Assembly (NCBI RefSeq): GCF_008932115.1
Contig: NZ_CP044543.1
Location: 1,116,001 to 1,180,000, forward strand
Length of the DNA stretch: 64,000 nucleotides
DNA from: Bradyrhizobium betae
Lineage (GTDB): Bacteria; Pseudomonadota; Alphaproteobacteria; Rhizobiales; Xanthobacteraceae
Direction of reading: 5' to 3'
Part shown: positions 18,127-26,898 of the stretch, one piece after another
Position numbering within the stretch: the stretch's first letter is position 1
Layout of the letters: the number at the start of each line of letters is the position of its first letter
Notes under the pieces: generated by a model
Told to the model about the DNA's origin: nothing
Database searches by the model: none
Seen by the model: the letters and a program-made list of their open reading frames with translations, nothing else
Program-made: the position numbers and the translations under genes

Positions 18127-19233
18127 TCACCTTCCGCCCGTCGCTTCCAGACTCCGGCTATAGCGCGACATCGCAAAGCAAAACACGAAATAGATCGCGG
18201 CGACGAAGATGTAGACCTCGACCGAGAATTGCTGCCAGCCGGGATCGATGATCGCGGTCTTGGCCGTCGTCAGCAGGTCGAAGATGCCGATGATCAGCAC
18301 GAGGCTGGTGTCCTTGAAGAAGGCGATGAAGGTGTTGACCAGTGGCGGAATGACGTGGCGGATCGCCTGCGGCAGGACGATCAGCCGGTGCTTGCGCCAG
18401 TAAGACAGCCCCAGCGCGTCGGCGGCCTCATATTGCCCGCGCGGCACGGCCTGGAGCCCACCGCGGATGACTTCCGCCAGATAAGCCCCCGCGAACAAGA
18501 TGATCGCGATCTGCGCACGCAGGAGCTTGTCGATGTTGAAGCCGTTGGGCATGAACAGCGGAAACATCACGCTCGCCATGAACAGCAGGCTCACCAGCGG
18601 CACGCCGCGGATCAACTCGACATAGAGCACGCTGAGCGAGCGGATTGCCGGCAATGTCGAGCGCCGGCCGAGCGCAACGAGGATGCCGAGCGGGAATCCG
18701 AACGCCAATCCGAACGTCGCCAGGATCAGCGTCACCGGCAATCCGCCCCAACGGTCCTGCGAGACGAAGCTCAGCCCGAACACGCCGCCCCACATCAACA
18801 CGCTGATCAGTGCCAGCGCGCCGATCCAGAGATAGGCCAGCTCGCGCCGCCACAAGGCGCGTCGCGTTGAGACGTAGAACAGCGTGATGAAGACCAGCAC
18901 CGACAGCGCCGGCCGCCATTGCTCGTCGAACGGATAGGTGCCGAACAGAATGAAGCGATATTTTTCGGGGATGATCGCCCAGCAGGCGCCGACGCCGCGG
19001 ACGGCACGGCAGGCGCTGGAATCATTGGCCGGCGTCAGCCAGACCGCGTTGGCGATGCCCCACTGAACGAAACTGAAGATGCCTTTGCCAAGCACCGCCA
19101 GCAGCACCACCGAGAGGATGCCGTTCGGGATCGACGAGAACAGATTGGTGCGGAGCCAGCGCAGCACCGGATTGCCGATCTGGGGACGGCGGGCCGCGCG
19201 CGGTGCGTCCGGAATGTCGGCGATCGCGGTCAT
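18127..19233 (-). CDS. aapM: Polar amino-acid ABC transporter permease, AapM-like
   Basis: A 368-residue inner-membrane permease of the HisM/GlnP group. The C-terminal half holds the coupling loop (EVIRGGLQAVPRGQYEAADALGLS) and about five helices; the N-terminal part has extra helices and a periplasmic stretch containing two cysteines (SACRAVRGVGACWAI), as in general L-amino-acid AapM proteins. The ATG at 19233 lies two bases after the stop of the partner permease; the longer open frame upstream is a shadow of that gene. No ATPase gene accompanies it here. Confidence 0.85.
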   Translation of the reverse strand: MTAIADIPDAPRAARRPQIGNPVLRWLRTNLFSSIPNGILSVVLLAVLGKGIFSFVQWGIANAVWLTPANDSSACRAVRGVGACWAIIPEKYRFILFGTYPFDEQWRPALSVLVFITLFYVSTRRALWRRELAYLWIGALALISVLMWGGVFGLSFVSQDRWGGLPVTLILATFGLAFGFPLGILVALGRRSTLPAIRSLSVLYVELIRGVPLVSLLFMASVMFPLFMPNGFNIDKLLRAQIAIILFAGAYLAEVIRGGLQAVPRGQYEAADALGLSYWRKHRLIVLPQAIRHVIPPLVNTFIAFFKDTSLVLIIGIFDLLTTAKTAIIDPGWQQFSVEVYIFVAAIYFVFCFAMSRYSRSLEATGGR

Positions 19234-19235
19234 GA

Positions 19236-20423
19236 TCAGCGCTCCACCAGCGCGATGCGCGAATTGTACCAGTTCATGAAGAAGCTGATCGAGAGACTGA
19301 TGGTCAGGAACACCGCCATGATGAGCGCGATCGCCTCGATCGCCTGACCGGTCTGGTTCAGCGTGGTGTTGGCGATCGAGACCACGTCCTGGTAGCCGAT
19401 CGCGACCGCGAGCGACGAGTTCTTGGTCAGGTTGAGATACTGGCTCGTCATCGGCGGCACGATGACGCGGAGCGCCTGCGGCAGGATGATCTGCCGCAGC
19501 ATGAAGCTGCGGCGCAGGCCGAGCGCATTGGCCGCGTCCCATTGCCCGCGCGGCACCGACTGAATGCCGCTGCGCACGATCTCGGCGATGAACGCCGACG
19601 TATAGGTTACGAGCGCGATCACCAGCGCGAAATATTCCGGAGCGAGCGTCAGGCCGCCGACGAAATTGAAGCCGCGCAACGCAGGCCACTCGATCGTCCA
19701 GGACACGCCGAGCAGCACGGACACCAGTGCCGGCAGCGCGACGATCAAGCCAATGGCAAATGGCCAGGCCGGCCGTGGCTTGCCGTCGCGCATCTGCTGC
19801 GCGATCTGCCAGCGCCGGATGAGATAGAACACGGCAAGCCCGAGCACCGCCGTGCCCAGCACCCAAAGCTGCGGCGAGCCAACCGGAATCGCGGGCAGGA
19901 TCAGGCCGCGATTTGACAGGAATACGCCCTCGAAAGGTCGCCACGCCGCACGCGCGGCCGGTAGCGCCTGCATCAGCACGTACCAGAACAGCAGCTGGAG
20001 CAGCAGCGGGATGTCGCGGAGCGTTTCGACATAGACCGCGGCAAGGCGCGACAACAGCCAATTGGCGGACAGGCGCGAAATGCCGACCAGCGTGCCGAGG
20101 ACGGTTGCGAGCACGATGCCAATCACCGCGACGCGCAACGTATTGGCGACGCCGACGGCGAAAGCCCAGAGGTAGCTGTCCCTCGGATTGTAGGAGAGCA
20201 GGCTGTCGGCGATCGGCATGCCGGCTTCGCGGCCGAGAAAGGCAAACCCAGTCGTGATGCGGCGGGCCGAGAGGTTGGTGACGGTGTTGGACCAGAGGAA
20301 GGCGATGACCGCGACCGCGATCCCGACCACCAGCACCTGCCAGAACAGGCCCTTCAGCGCGTTCGGCCCGAGCGCGTCGGAGAGGCGACGGCGCGGCGGC
20401 GGCCTGGGATCATCCGATGTCAC
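19236..20423 (-). CDS. aapQ: Polar amino-acid ABC transporter permease, AapQ-like
   Basis: This 395-residue membrane protein has the HisM-type coupling motif EIVRSGIQSVPRGQWDAANALGL and the long N-terminal extension with RDSYLWAFAVGVANTLRVA typical of AapQ. It should form a heterodimeric channel with the AapM-like protein encoded two bases downstream. The pair diverges from the RpiR regulator, and the binding protein gene lies on the other side of that regulator. The 87-base divergent gap carries a palindromic operator candidate. Confidence 0.87.
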   Translation of the reverse strand: MTSDDPRPPPRRRLSDALGPNALKGLFWQVLVVGIAVAVIAFLWSNTVTNLSARRITTGFAFLGREAGMPIADSLLSYNPRDSYLWAFAVGVANTLRVAVIGIVLATVLGTLVGISRLSANWLLSRLAAVYVETLRDIPLLLQLLFWYVLMQALPAARAAWRPFEGVFLSNRGLILPAIPVGSPQLWVLGTAVLGLAVFYLIRRWQIAQQMRDGKPRPAWPFAIGLIVALPALVSVLLGVSWTIEWPALRGFNFVGGLTLAPEYFALVIALVTYTSAFIAEIVRSGIQSVPRGQWDAANALGLRRSFMLRQIILPQALRVIVPPMTSQYLNLTKNSSLAVAIGYQDVVSIANTTLNQTGQAIEAIALIMAVFLTISLSISFFMNWYNSRIALVER

Positions 20424-20473
20424 AGCACAAAAATCCTTCTCGACAACAGCGATTTCCGGCGGCGCACGTCAAC

Positions 20474-20511
20474 TGTTGCACCAAATATTATTCCATGCAA
20501 CAAATGTTTCA
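20474..20511. promoter_or_regulatory. Candidate RpiR operator: three TGTTGCA-type half-sites
   Basis: TGTTGCA (20474-20480) and TGCAACA (20496-20502) form a perfect seven-base inverted pair spaced by 15 AT-rich bases. The second half-site also pairs with TGTTTCA (20505-20511), giving a nearly perfect 16-base dyad that reaches the first base of the RpiR start codon. The site lies between the divergent permease and regulator genes. Confidence 0.6.
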
Positions 20512-21383
20512 TGGTCGAGCCCGCGAAATCCTCGCCGCTGAGCGAACTGCGCATTGCGCTGCCGTCGCTCCCCCTGCGCTTGCAGGAGGTCGGCCGTTTC
20601 GTCGCCGCCAATGATTACGACGCTACAACCCGTTCGATGCGCGATCTCGCCGCCGTCGCCGGCGCCGATCCCGCCGCCTTCACGCGACTGGCGAAGGCGA
20701 TCGGCTATTCCGGCTGGGACGAATTGCGCGCCGCGCTGACCGAGGCACGACGGCCATCGCAAATCTCCCCCTTCTCCGGCCGCGCCAAGAACCGCCGCAA
20801 CGGGCCACACGCCGATGTCGCGCTCGTCACCGACAAGCTCGCGGCCGAAGCCGCCGGACTTCCGCGCATCCCGGCCCAGCCGATCGCGGAAGCCGCACGC
20901 GCGCTGCACGACGCCAAACGGATCTGGATCACCGGCTATCGAAGCTGCCGCAGCGTCGCGGAACTGCTGAACTACGAACTGCGGCTGTTCCGCCCCGAAC
21001 AGGTGCAGCTCGTCGGCGCGTCCGGTCCTGACGATCTCGACCTCGGTGCCTTCAGGCCCGGCGAAGCCGTCATCGTCATCGGCTTCCTGCCTTACACGCA
21101 TGCGAGCGTCCGGGTCGCACAAGCCGCCTATCGCGCCGGCGCCACGCTGATCGCGATCGCCGACAGCCTCTCGGCGCCGATGGCCGAAGGTGCCGACCAC
21201 GTGCTGCTGTTCGAAGCGGACTCCTCCCCCGGCTTCTTTCCAAGTCTCACCGGCGCCATTGCGATCGCGCAGTCGCTGGCCGCGGTGACGTTCTCGCTCG
21301 GCGGCATCGCCGCAAAGAAGCGCCTGGAGAATACCGAGGCGCGGCTCGCCGCAGCCTCCACCTATATCTCAGAGAAAGGTTGA
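20511..21383 (+). CDS. MurR/RpiR-family transcriptional regulator
   Basis: The 290-residue protein has an N-terminal HTH_6 domain (about residues 10-80, RLQEVGRFVAANDYDATTRSMRDLA) and a C-terminal SIS domain (about 125-260, IWITGYRSCRSVAELLNYEL). Members usually sense phosphosugars, but several rhizobial ones sit with amino-acid transport genes, as here. No clear ribosome-binding site precedes the ATG and the putative operator touches it, so the message may be nearly leaderless. The aminotransferase gene follows after four bases, indicating an operon. Confidence 0.87.
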   Translation: MVEPAKSSPLSELRIALPSLPLRLQEVGRFVAANDYDATTRSMRDLAAVAGADPAAFTRLAKAIGYSGWDELRAALTEARRPSQISPFSGRAKNRRNGPHADVALVTDKLAAEAAGLPRIPAQPIAEAARALHDAKRIWITGYRSCRSVAELLNYELRLFRPEQVQLVGASGPDDLDLGAFRPGEAVIVIGFLPYTHASVRVAQAAYRAGATLIAIADSLSAPMAEGADHVLLFEADSSPGFFPSLTGAIAIAQSLAAVTFSLGGIAAKKRLENTEARLAAASTYISEKG

Positions 21384-21387
21384 CCCC

Positions 21388-22737
21388 ATGGCCGCTCGCA
21401 CCAGCCGCGTGCTGCACCGCTCCTTGCGTGAGACGCCGCCCAAGGCGATCGGCGGCGAAGGAATCTATCTCCTCGCCGAGGACGGCCGGCGTGTGATCGA
21501 CGCCTCCGGCGGCGCGGCGGTCTCCTGCCTCGGCCATCAGCATCCGCGCGTGATCGCGGCGATGGCGAAGCAGGCCTCGACACTGGCCTATGCGCACACC
21601 GCCTTCTTTTCGTCCGAGCCGGCCGAGGCGCTGGCCGAACGGCTCGTCGGGCACGAGCCCGGCGGTCTCGCTTATGCCTATTTCGTCAGCGGCGGATCGG
21701 AGGCGATCGAAGCCAGCATCAAGCTCGCGCGACAATATTTCATCGAGCGCGGCGAGCCGCAGCGGCAGCACTTCATCGCCCGGCGGCAGAGCTATCACGG
21801 CAACACGCTCGGCGCGCTCGCCGCCGGCGGCAATGCCTGGCGCCGCGCGCCCTATGCACCGCTGCTCTCGACCGCCTTCAGCCACGTGACGCCGGCCTTT
21901 GCCTACCATGAGAAGCACGAGGGCGAGTCGGACGCGCAGTTCGTGGCGCGGCTCGCGGCCGAGCTCGAAGCCGAGTTTCAGCGGCTTGGCCCTGATACCG
22001 TCGCGGCGTTCCTCGCCGAGCCTGTGGTCGGCGCCACCGCCGGCGCGGTGACGGCGCCAGAGGGCTATTTCAAGGCGGTGCGCGAGATCTGCGACCGGCA
22101 CGGTGCACTGCTCATCCTCGACGAAGTCATGTGCGGCATGGGGCGTACCGGCACGACGCACGCCTGGGAACAGGAAGGCGTTGCCCCGGATATTCAGGCG
22201 ATCGCAAAAGGGCTCGGCGGCGGCTACCAGCCGATCGGCGCGATGCTCGCGAGCGGCAAGATCATCGACACCATCCGCGCCGGCTCGGGCGCGTTCCAGC
22301 ACGGCCACACTTATCTCGCACATCCCCTCGCCTGCGCGGCCGCACTCGCGGTGCAGGATGTGATCCGCGACGACGGCCTGCTCGATCGCGTCAAGGAGCG
22401 CGGCAAGCAGCTCGAACAACGACTGACCGAACGCTTCGGCAACCACCGCCACGTCGGCGACATCAGGGGCCGCGGGCTGTTCTGGGCGATCGAGCTCGTC
22501 GCCGATCGCGCCAGCCGCACCTCGTTCGATCCGGCGCTCAAGCTGAACCAGAAGATCAAGGCGGAAGCGTTCACGAGCGGGCTCGGTTGCTATCCCGGCG
22601 GCGGCACCGTCGACGGCGTGCGTGGCGACCACGTGCTGCTGGCGCCGCCTTATATCGTCTCCACTGAGGAGATCGACCTGATCGTCGACAAGCTCGGCAC
22701 GGCGGTCGACAATGTGTTGCGTAGTGTCAATCACTGA
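21388..22737 (+). CDS. Class III (omega/ornithine-type) PLP-dependent aminotransferase
   Basis: The 449-residue enzyme has the class III layout: GGAAVSCLGHQHP at the N-terminus, ILDEVMCGMGRTG for the PLP-binding Asp, and Lys274 in AIAKGLGGGYQPIGAML as the Schiff-base lysine. These enzymes move an amino group from an amino acid or amine to a 2-oxo acid. Its place between the regulator and the amino-acid binding protein suggests that it starts breakdown of the imported solute. Donor unknown. Confidence 0.88.
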   Translation: MAARTSRVLHRSLRETPPKAIGGEGIYLLAEDGRRVIDASGGAAVSCLGHQHPRVIAAMAKQASTLAYAHTAFFSSEPAEALAERLVGHEPGGLAYAYFVSGGSEAIEASIKLARQYFIERGEPQRQHFIARRQSYHGNTLGALAAGGNAWRRAPYAPLLSTAFSHVTPAFAYHEKHEGESDAQFVARLAAELEAEFQRLGPDTVAAFLAEPVVGATAGAVTAPEGYFKAVREICDRHGALLILDEVMCGMGRTGTTHAWEQEGVAPDIQAIAKGLGGGYQPIGAMLASGKIIDTIRAGSGAFQHGHTYLAHPLACAAALAVQDVIRDDGLLDRVKERGKQLEQRLTERFGNHRHVGDIRGRGLFWAIELVADRASRTSFDPALKLNQKIKAEAFTSGLGCYPGGGTVDGVRGDHVLLAPPYIVSTEEIDLIVDKLGTAVDNVLRSVNH

Positions 22738-22749
22738 GGGGAGTCCAGT

Positions 22750-23763
22750 ATGATGAGGAAAGTGGTTATCGCGGCAGGCGTGTTCGCCGCATCGACGGTT
22801 GCAGCGTCGGCGGCGACGCTCGACACGGTCAAGAGCCGCGGCACGCTGGTGTGCGGCGTCAGCGCCGGCTTTGCCGGCTTCTCGGCGCCGGACTCGCAAG
22901 GCAACTACAAGGGACTCGACGTTGACTATTGCCGCGCACTCGCAGCCGGCGTGCTCGGCGATGCGACGAAAGTGAAGTACGTCTCGCTGACCGCGCAGAA
23001 CCGCTTCACCGCGCTGCAGTCCGGCGAGATCGACGTGCTCTACCGCAACTCGACACAGACTTATCTGCGCGGTGTCACGCTGGGCCTGCGGCAGGGTCCG
23101 GTGAACTTCTACGACGGCCAGGGCTTTGTCGTGAAGAAGGACCTCGGCGTGAAGGAGATCAAGGATCTCAAGGGAGCCACCGTCTGCGTCGCGCAGGGCA
23201 CCACGCATGAAGTCACCCTCGGCGACTACGGCCGCGCCAACGGTATCGACTGGAAGCCGCTGGTGTTCGACCGCATCGACACCATGTATCAGACCTTCTT
23301 CGGCGGCCGCTGTGACGCCATGACCCAGGACGCCTCCGCGCTCGCCGGTGCCGTGACGACGGCTGCGCCGAACGCGGCGGACTATGTCGTGCTGCCGCAG
23401 ACCATCAGCAAGGAGCCGCTCGGTCCCTTCACCCGCAACGGTGACGAAGTCTGGAGCGATATCATCACCTGGCTGCATTACGGCTTGATCGAAGCCGAAG
23501 AGCTCGGCGTCACCCAGGCCAATGTCGACGAGATGGCAAAGTCGCAGACGCCGGCGATCCAGCGGCTGCTCGGGGCCTCCGGCGATCTCGGCTCGCGGCT
23601 GGGGCTCGACAACAAATGGCTGGTGACGGCGATCAAGGCGACCGGCAATTACGGCGAGATCTTCGAGCGCAATGTCGGCAAGGCGAGCCCGCTCAAGCTC
23701 GAGCGCGGCCTCAACGGCCTCTGGAGCAAGGGCGGCTTGATGTACGCGGTGCCGTTCAAGTAA
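22750..23763 (+). CDS. aapJ: Polar amino-acid ABC transporter substrate-binding protein, AapJ-like
   Basis: The 337-residue protein has a Sec signal (MMRKVVIAAGVFAASTVAASA, cleavage near residue 21) followed by a family 3 solute-binding domain: VKSRGTLVCGVSAGFAGFS and KGLDVDYCRALAAGVLG. Its length and cysteine pattern (Cys near 35 and in RCDAMTQD) fit AapJ/BztA. It should deliver an amino acid to the two divergently encoded permeases. ATG codons at 22750 and 22753 are both possible. Confidence 0.87.
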   Translation: MMRKVVIAAGVFAASTVAASAATLDTVKSRGTLVCGVSAGFAGFSAPDSQGNYKGLDVDYCRALAAGVLGDATKVKYVSLTAQNRFTALQSGEIDVLYRNSTQTYLRGVTLGLRQGPVNFYDGQGFVVKKDLGVKEIKDLKGATVCVAQGTTHEVTLGDYGRANGIDWKPLVFDRIDTMYQTFFGGRCDAMTQDASALAGAVTTAAPNAADYVVLPQTISKEPLGPFTRNGDEVWSDIITWLHYGLIEAEELGVTQANVDEMAKSQTPAIQRLLGASGDLGSRLGLDNKWLVTAIKATGNYGEIFERNVGKASPLKLERGLNGLWSKGGLMYAVPFK

Positions 23764-23771
23764 GGAGTTCA

Positions 23772-23911
23772 CCTCTCCCCGCCTGCGGGGAGAGGTAGGA
23801 TTGCGCAGCAATCCGGGTGAGGGGAATTCTCCACGAGTCCAACTCTCACCGTCCTCGCGGAGACTCCCCCTCACCCCAACCCTCTCCCCGCAAGCGGGGC
23901 GAGGGAGAAGA
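23772..23911. repeat. Dispersed palindromic repeat (CTCTCCCCGC type), copy 2
   Basis: It has the same building blocks as 17980-18122 and 41389-41530: CTCTCCCCGC hairpins at both ends around GGTGAGGGG and CTCCCCCTCACCC. It lies between the binding protein gene and the racemase homologue. Confidence 0.8.
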
Positions 23912-23923
23912 AGCAGCTAACGA

Positions 23924-24562
23924 ATGCGCATCGCCCTGATCCACGCTCTCAAGCACTCCATCGCCCCGATCGAGGCGGCGTTCGCGACCGCGTGGCCGGA
24001 GGCGCGGCTGATGAACCTGCTCGACGACAGCCTGTCGGCTGATCTGGCGCGTGACGGCGCGCTCAACGACGCCATGACCGAGCGCTTCCTCGCGCTCGGC
24101 GATTATGCGGCGGCGACCGGTGCGGATGGGATCCTGTTCACCTGCTCGGCCTTCGGCCCCTGCATCGAGGCCGTCGCGCGCAGACACACGCCGATGCCGG
24201 TGCTCAAGCCGAACGAGGCCATGATCGAGCGTGCCGTGACGATGGGCAAGAGAATCGGCCTGCTCTCGACGTTCCCGCCGACGCTGGCCTCGATGCCGCC
24301 GGAGTTTCCCGCCTCGGTCCAAATCGTGCCGAAACTTGCCGAGGGCGCCTTGGCCGCACTCGACCGCGGCGACCGCGCCACGCATGATCGGCTGATCGTG
24401 GACGCATCGAAGGACCTGCGCGATTGCGACGTCATTGCGCTCGCGCAGTTCAGCATTGCCGCGACCGCGCCGCTGGTCGCGGAGGCCACCGGCCGCCCCG
24501 TCGTCACGACGCCGGACAGCGCGGTCGAGAAACTGATGGTGCTGCTGAAGGCGAAAGCTTAG
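23924..24562 (+). CDS. Asp/Glu racemase superfamily protein
   Basis: The 212-residue protein matches the Asp/Glu/hydantoin racemase fold: MRIALIHALKHS at the start and a first-half cysteine in FTCSAFGPC (near residue 67). The second catalytic cysteine of true racemases is not seen; the matching stretch reads IALAQFSIAATAP. One-cysteine relatives include decarboxylases and isomerases, so racemisation is not assured. It lies downstream of the amino-acid transport and aminotransferase genes, which suggests action on the same amino acid or its product. Its 3' end overlaps the TetR gene by four bases. Confidence 0.75.
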   Translation: MRIALIHALKHSIAPIEAAFATAWPEARLMNLLDDSLSADLARDGALNDAMTERFLALGDYAAATGADGILFTCSAFGPCIEAVARRHTPMPVLKPNEAMIERAVTMGKRIGLLSTFPPTLASMPPEFPASVQIVPKLAEGALAALDRGDRATHDRLIVDASKDLRDCDVIALAQFSIAATAPLVAEATGRPVVTTPDSAVEKLMVLLKAKA

Positions 24563-25206
24563 GCGCCGGGCTTTCCCGGGCGCCGCGCGCCCTTGATCGC
24601 CGCCGCGAGCACAGCCTTGGTTTCGCTGACGAAATCCTCGACCAGCTCTTCGCGCGTTGCGTGCGCCGCCTCACCGGTGAACAGGCCCTGCTCGGCCAGC
24701 ATCACCACGCCGTGCAGCGCCGCCCAGATCTTGAGCGCTTGCCGCTCGCGCAGAAACCCCACCGCCGGCGCTTCCAGCGCCTCGATCACCAGCGCAAACG
24801 TCTCGCGCGTGGCCTCGTGCAGCTCGCTGCCCTTGGCGGCGCAGGACACCGTGCGCGAGGCGAACATCAAGCGGTAGATACCGTTGCGGCGCAGGCCGAA
24901 ATCAAGCGTTGCCTGCGCGAGCCGCGACAGTTTCGACTGCTTCGACGGTTTGGCCATCGCCTCCCGTAGAATCGCACTGAGCTGCCGGAACGCCTCCGCC
25001 GTCACCGCTGCGAGCAGCGCCTCGCGATCGGCAAAGTGCCGGTAGGGTGCCGGCTGCGAGACGCCGAGCTGTTTGGCCAGCGCCTTGATGCTGATCGCTT
25101 CGGCCCCGCCCTGCTCCGCCTCGCGCAACGCCGCCTTGATCAAGGCGTCGCGGAGATCGCCGTGGTGGTAGGTGTTCTCCGGCTTGCGGGCAAGTTGTGA
25201 GCGCAT
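24559..25206 (-). CDS. TetR/AcrR-family transcriptional regulator
   Basis: The 215-residue protein has an N-terminal TetR helix-turn-helix (LIKAALREAEQGGAEAISIKALAKQLGVSQPAPYRHFADREALLAAV, residues 22-68) and a C-terminal WHG-type ligand domain with a conserved tail. It diverges from the ferredoxin-P450 cluster across 157 bases and is the likely repressor of it. The effector is unknown. Confidence 0.88.
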   Translation of the reverse strand: MRSQLARKPENTYHHGDLRDALIKAALREAEQGGAEAISIKALAKQLGVSQPAPYRHFADREALLAAVTAEAFRQLSAILREAMAKPSKQSKLSRLAQATLDFGLRRNGIYRLMFASRTVSCAAKGSELHEATRETFALVIEALEAPAVGFLRERQALKIWAALHGVVMLAEQGLFTGEAAHATREELVEDFVSETKAVLAAAIKGARRPGKPGA

Positions 25207-25233
25207 GTTGCGCGCGAGCCTATAAGTTTGCGC

Positions 25234-25277
25234 TTGACAGGGGAAGCCCGTCGCGAATGTAATATACTATAACTTTA
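25234..25277. promoter_or_regulatory. Candidate promoter/operator between tetR and the ferredoxin-P450 cluster
   Basis: TTGACA (25234-25239) resembles a -35 box pointing towards the ferredoxin gene. An AT-rich stretch with TAATAT and TATACT follows from 25260, in an imperfect dyad (TAATATACTATAA). The spacing (20 or more) is longer than ideal, so the -10 assignment is uncertain. Confidence 0.35.
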
Positions 25278-25363
25278 AACAAGCGGCACATGCCGCCGAC
25301 AAAATCGATCAAGAGGAACGCGCCGCCCTTCGGGGCCCGCGCACACGACCGAGGAAAGCCGCC

Positions 25364-25573
25364 ATGACTGAGCGACTGAGGGTTCACGTCGATCCCGACA
25401 AATGCCAGGGCCATGCCCGCTGCAAGGCGCTCGCGCCGGAGCTGTTCGAGCTCGACGAATATGGCAACGCCCACGAGGCCGGGGACGGCATCGTTCCTCC
25501 GGGGCTTGAAGACAAGGCCTGGCTTGCCAAATCGAACTGTCCGGAAATCGCAATCGAAGTGATCGAGGAATAG
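25364..25573 (+). CDS. Small 3Fe-4S-type ferredoxin (P450 redox partner)
   Basis: This 69-residue protein has Cys14, Cys20 and Cys59-Pro in the pattern C-x2-H-x2-C ... C-P. His17 stands where a fourth cluster cysteine would be, which is the pattern of the three-cysteine ferredoxins that sit beside bacterial P450 genes. It would pass single electrons to the P450 encoded 71 bases downstream. A matching ferredoxin reductase is not in the cluster and must come from elsewhere. Confidence 0.88.
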   Translation: MTERLRVHVDPDKCQGHARCKALAPELFELDEYGNAHEAGDGIVPPGLEDKAWLAKSNCPEIAIEVIEE

Positions 25574-25644
25574 CGCGGCCTCTGCCGCTTGCGTGCCATT
25601 AGCGAACACGAGCCCCAAAAGAGATTCAAAGGGATTCTCCTGCG

Positions 25645-26865
25645 ATGTCCGACGTCAGCCAGCCCGCCGCCCATCCTCCCGTGACCGACTGGGTCCATGA
25701 TTTCGACCACACCGCTCCGCAGTGGACGGAAGATCCCTTCCCGATCTGGGATGAGCTGCGCGCCGCGAGCCCGGTCGTGCATACCGAGCGCTTCCTCGGC
25801 TGCTACATGCCGACAACCTACGAGGCGGTGCGCGAGATCGCCAACGACACCGAGCATTTCTCCTCGCGCAGGATCATCGTCCGCGACGTGCGGCCGGAGG
25901 TCACCAGGAACGCGGCGCCGCCCATCACCTCCGATCCGCCCGTGCACAAGCCGGCCAAGCAGCTGCTGCTGCCGCCGTTCACGCCGGATGCGATGAAGAA
26001 GCTTGAGCCGCGGATGCGCGCGATCTGCAACGAGCTGATCGACGGGTTCATCGCCGAAGGCAAGGTCGACGCCGCGGCGCGCTACGCCAAATACATCCCG
26101 GTCCGGGCCATCGCCCACATGCTCGGCATTCCCGAGTCCGACAGCGATCTCTTCATCAACTGGATCCACATGATCCTGGAGCTCGGCATCAAGGACGAGA
26201 GCAAGTTGCTCCAGGCCGTGCAGGAGATGAGCGCCTATTTCAGGGCGCATATCGAAGAACGGACATCGAAGCCGACTGGCGATCTCATCTCCTATCTGAT
26301 GAATGCCAGGGACAAGGAGGGGCAGCCGCTGGAAGAGTCCCACGTGCTGGGCTCGCTGCGCCTGCTGCTGATCGCCGGCATCGACACCACCTGGAGCGCG
26401 ATCGGCTCCTCGCTCTGGCATCTCGCCAGAACGCCCGCCGACCGCGAGCGCCTGATCGCCGAGCCCGGACTGATCCCGATCGCCGTGGAGGAGCTGCTGC
26501 GAGCCTATTCGCCGGTGACGATGGCCCGCGAGGTGGTCAAGGAGACCACGATCTCGGGATGCCCGGTCAAGGCGGGCAACATGGTGCTGCTGTCGTTCCC
26601 GGCGGCGAACCGCGACCCCAAGGTGTTCCCGGACGCTGACAAAGTCGTGATCGACCGCCGCGAGAATCGCCACGCCGCTTTCGGCCTTGGCATTCACCGA
26701 TGCGTCGGTTCCAACCTGGCGCGCATGGAGATGCAGGTTGCGCTGGAGGAATGGCTGAAGCGGATTCCGGACTTCCGGCTCGATCCGGCAGGCCCCGTGA
26801 CCTGGTCGCAGGGCACGGTGAGAGGGCCCCGCCAGTTGCCATTTCTGTTTGGAAAGGCGATGTAG
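25645..26865 (+). CDS. Cytochrome P450 (class I, soluble)
   Basis: The 406-residue protein has all P450 landmarks: I-helix AGIDTT at 244-249, ExxR at Glu283-Arg286 (EELLR), and the heme loop FGLGIHRCVGSNLAR with proximal Cys353. There is no membrane anchor, so it is a soluble monooxygenase fed by the adjacent ferredoxin. An MFS importer, a molybdopterin oxidoreductase and a hydrolase follow on the same strand, so it probably opens the breakdown of a small organic acid or terpenoid/aromatic compound. The substrate is not predictable from sequence. Confidence 0.92.
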   Translation: MSDVSQPAAHPPVTDWVHDFDHTAPQWTEDPFPIWDELRAASPVVHTERFLGCYMPTTYEAVREIANDTEHFSSRRIIVRDVRPEVTRNAAPPITSDPPVHKPAKQLLLPPFTPDAMKKLEPRMRAICNELIDGFIAEGKVDAAARYAKYIPVRAIAHMLGIPESDSDLFINWIHMILELGIKDESKLLQAVQEMSAYFRAHIEERTSKPTGDLISYLMNARDKEGQPLEESHVLGSLRLLLIAGIDTTWSAIGSSLWHLARTPADRERLIAEPGLIPIAVEELLRAYSPVTMAREVVKETTISGCPVKAGNMVLLSFPAANRDPKVFPDADKVVIDRRENRHAAFGLGIHRCVGSNLARMEMQVALEEWLKRIPDFRLDPAGPVTWSQGTVRGPRQLPFLFGKAM

Positions 26866-26898
26866 GCTTTTCCAAACAGCGATGCGGAGAGGCCGGAC

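Noticed and set aside
18127..20061. A 644-codon frame read as one long permease
   Set aside because: Its first half overlaps the AapQ-like gene in another frame; the true AapM-like start is at 19233.
21247..23874. An 875-codon minus-strand open frame opposite RpiR, aminotransferase and binding protein genes
   Set aside because: It lies wholly antisense to three well-supported genes, has no recognisable domain, and is rich in Arg, His and Gly as expected from GC-rich antisense frames.
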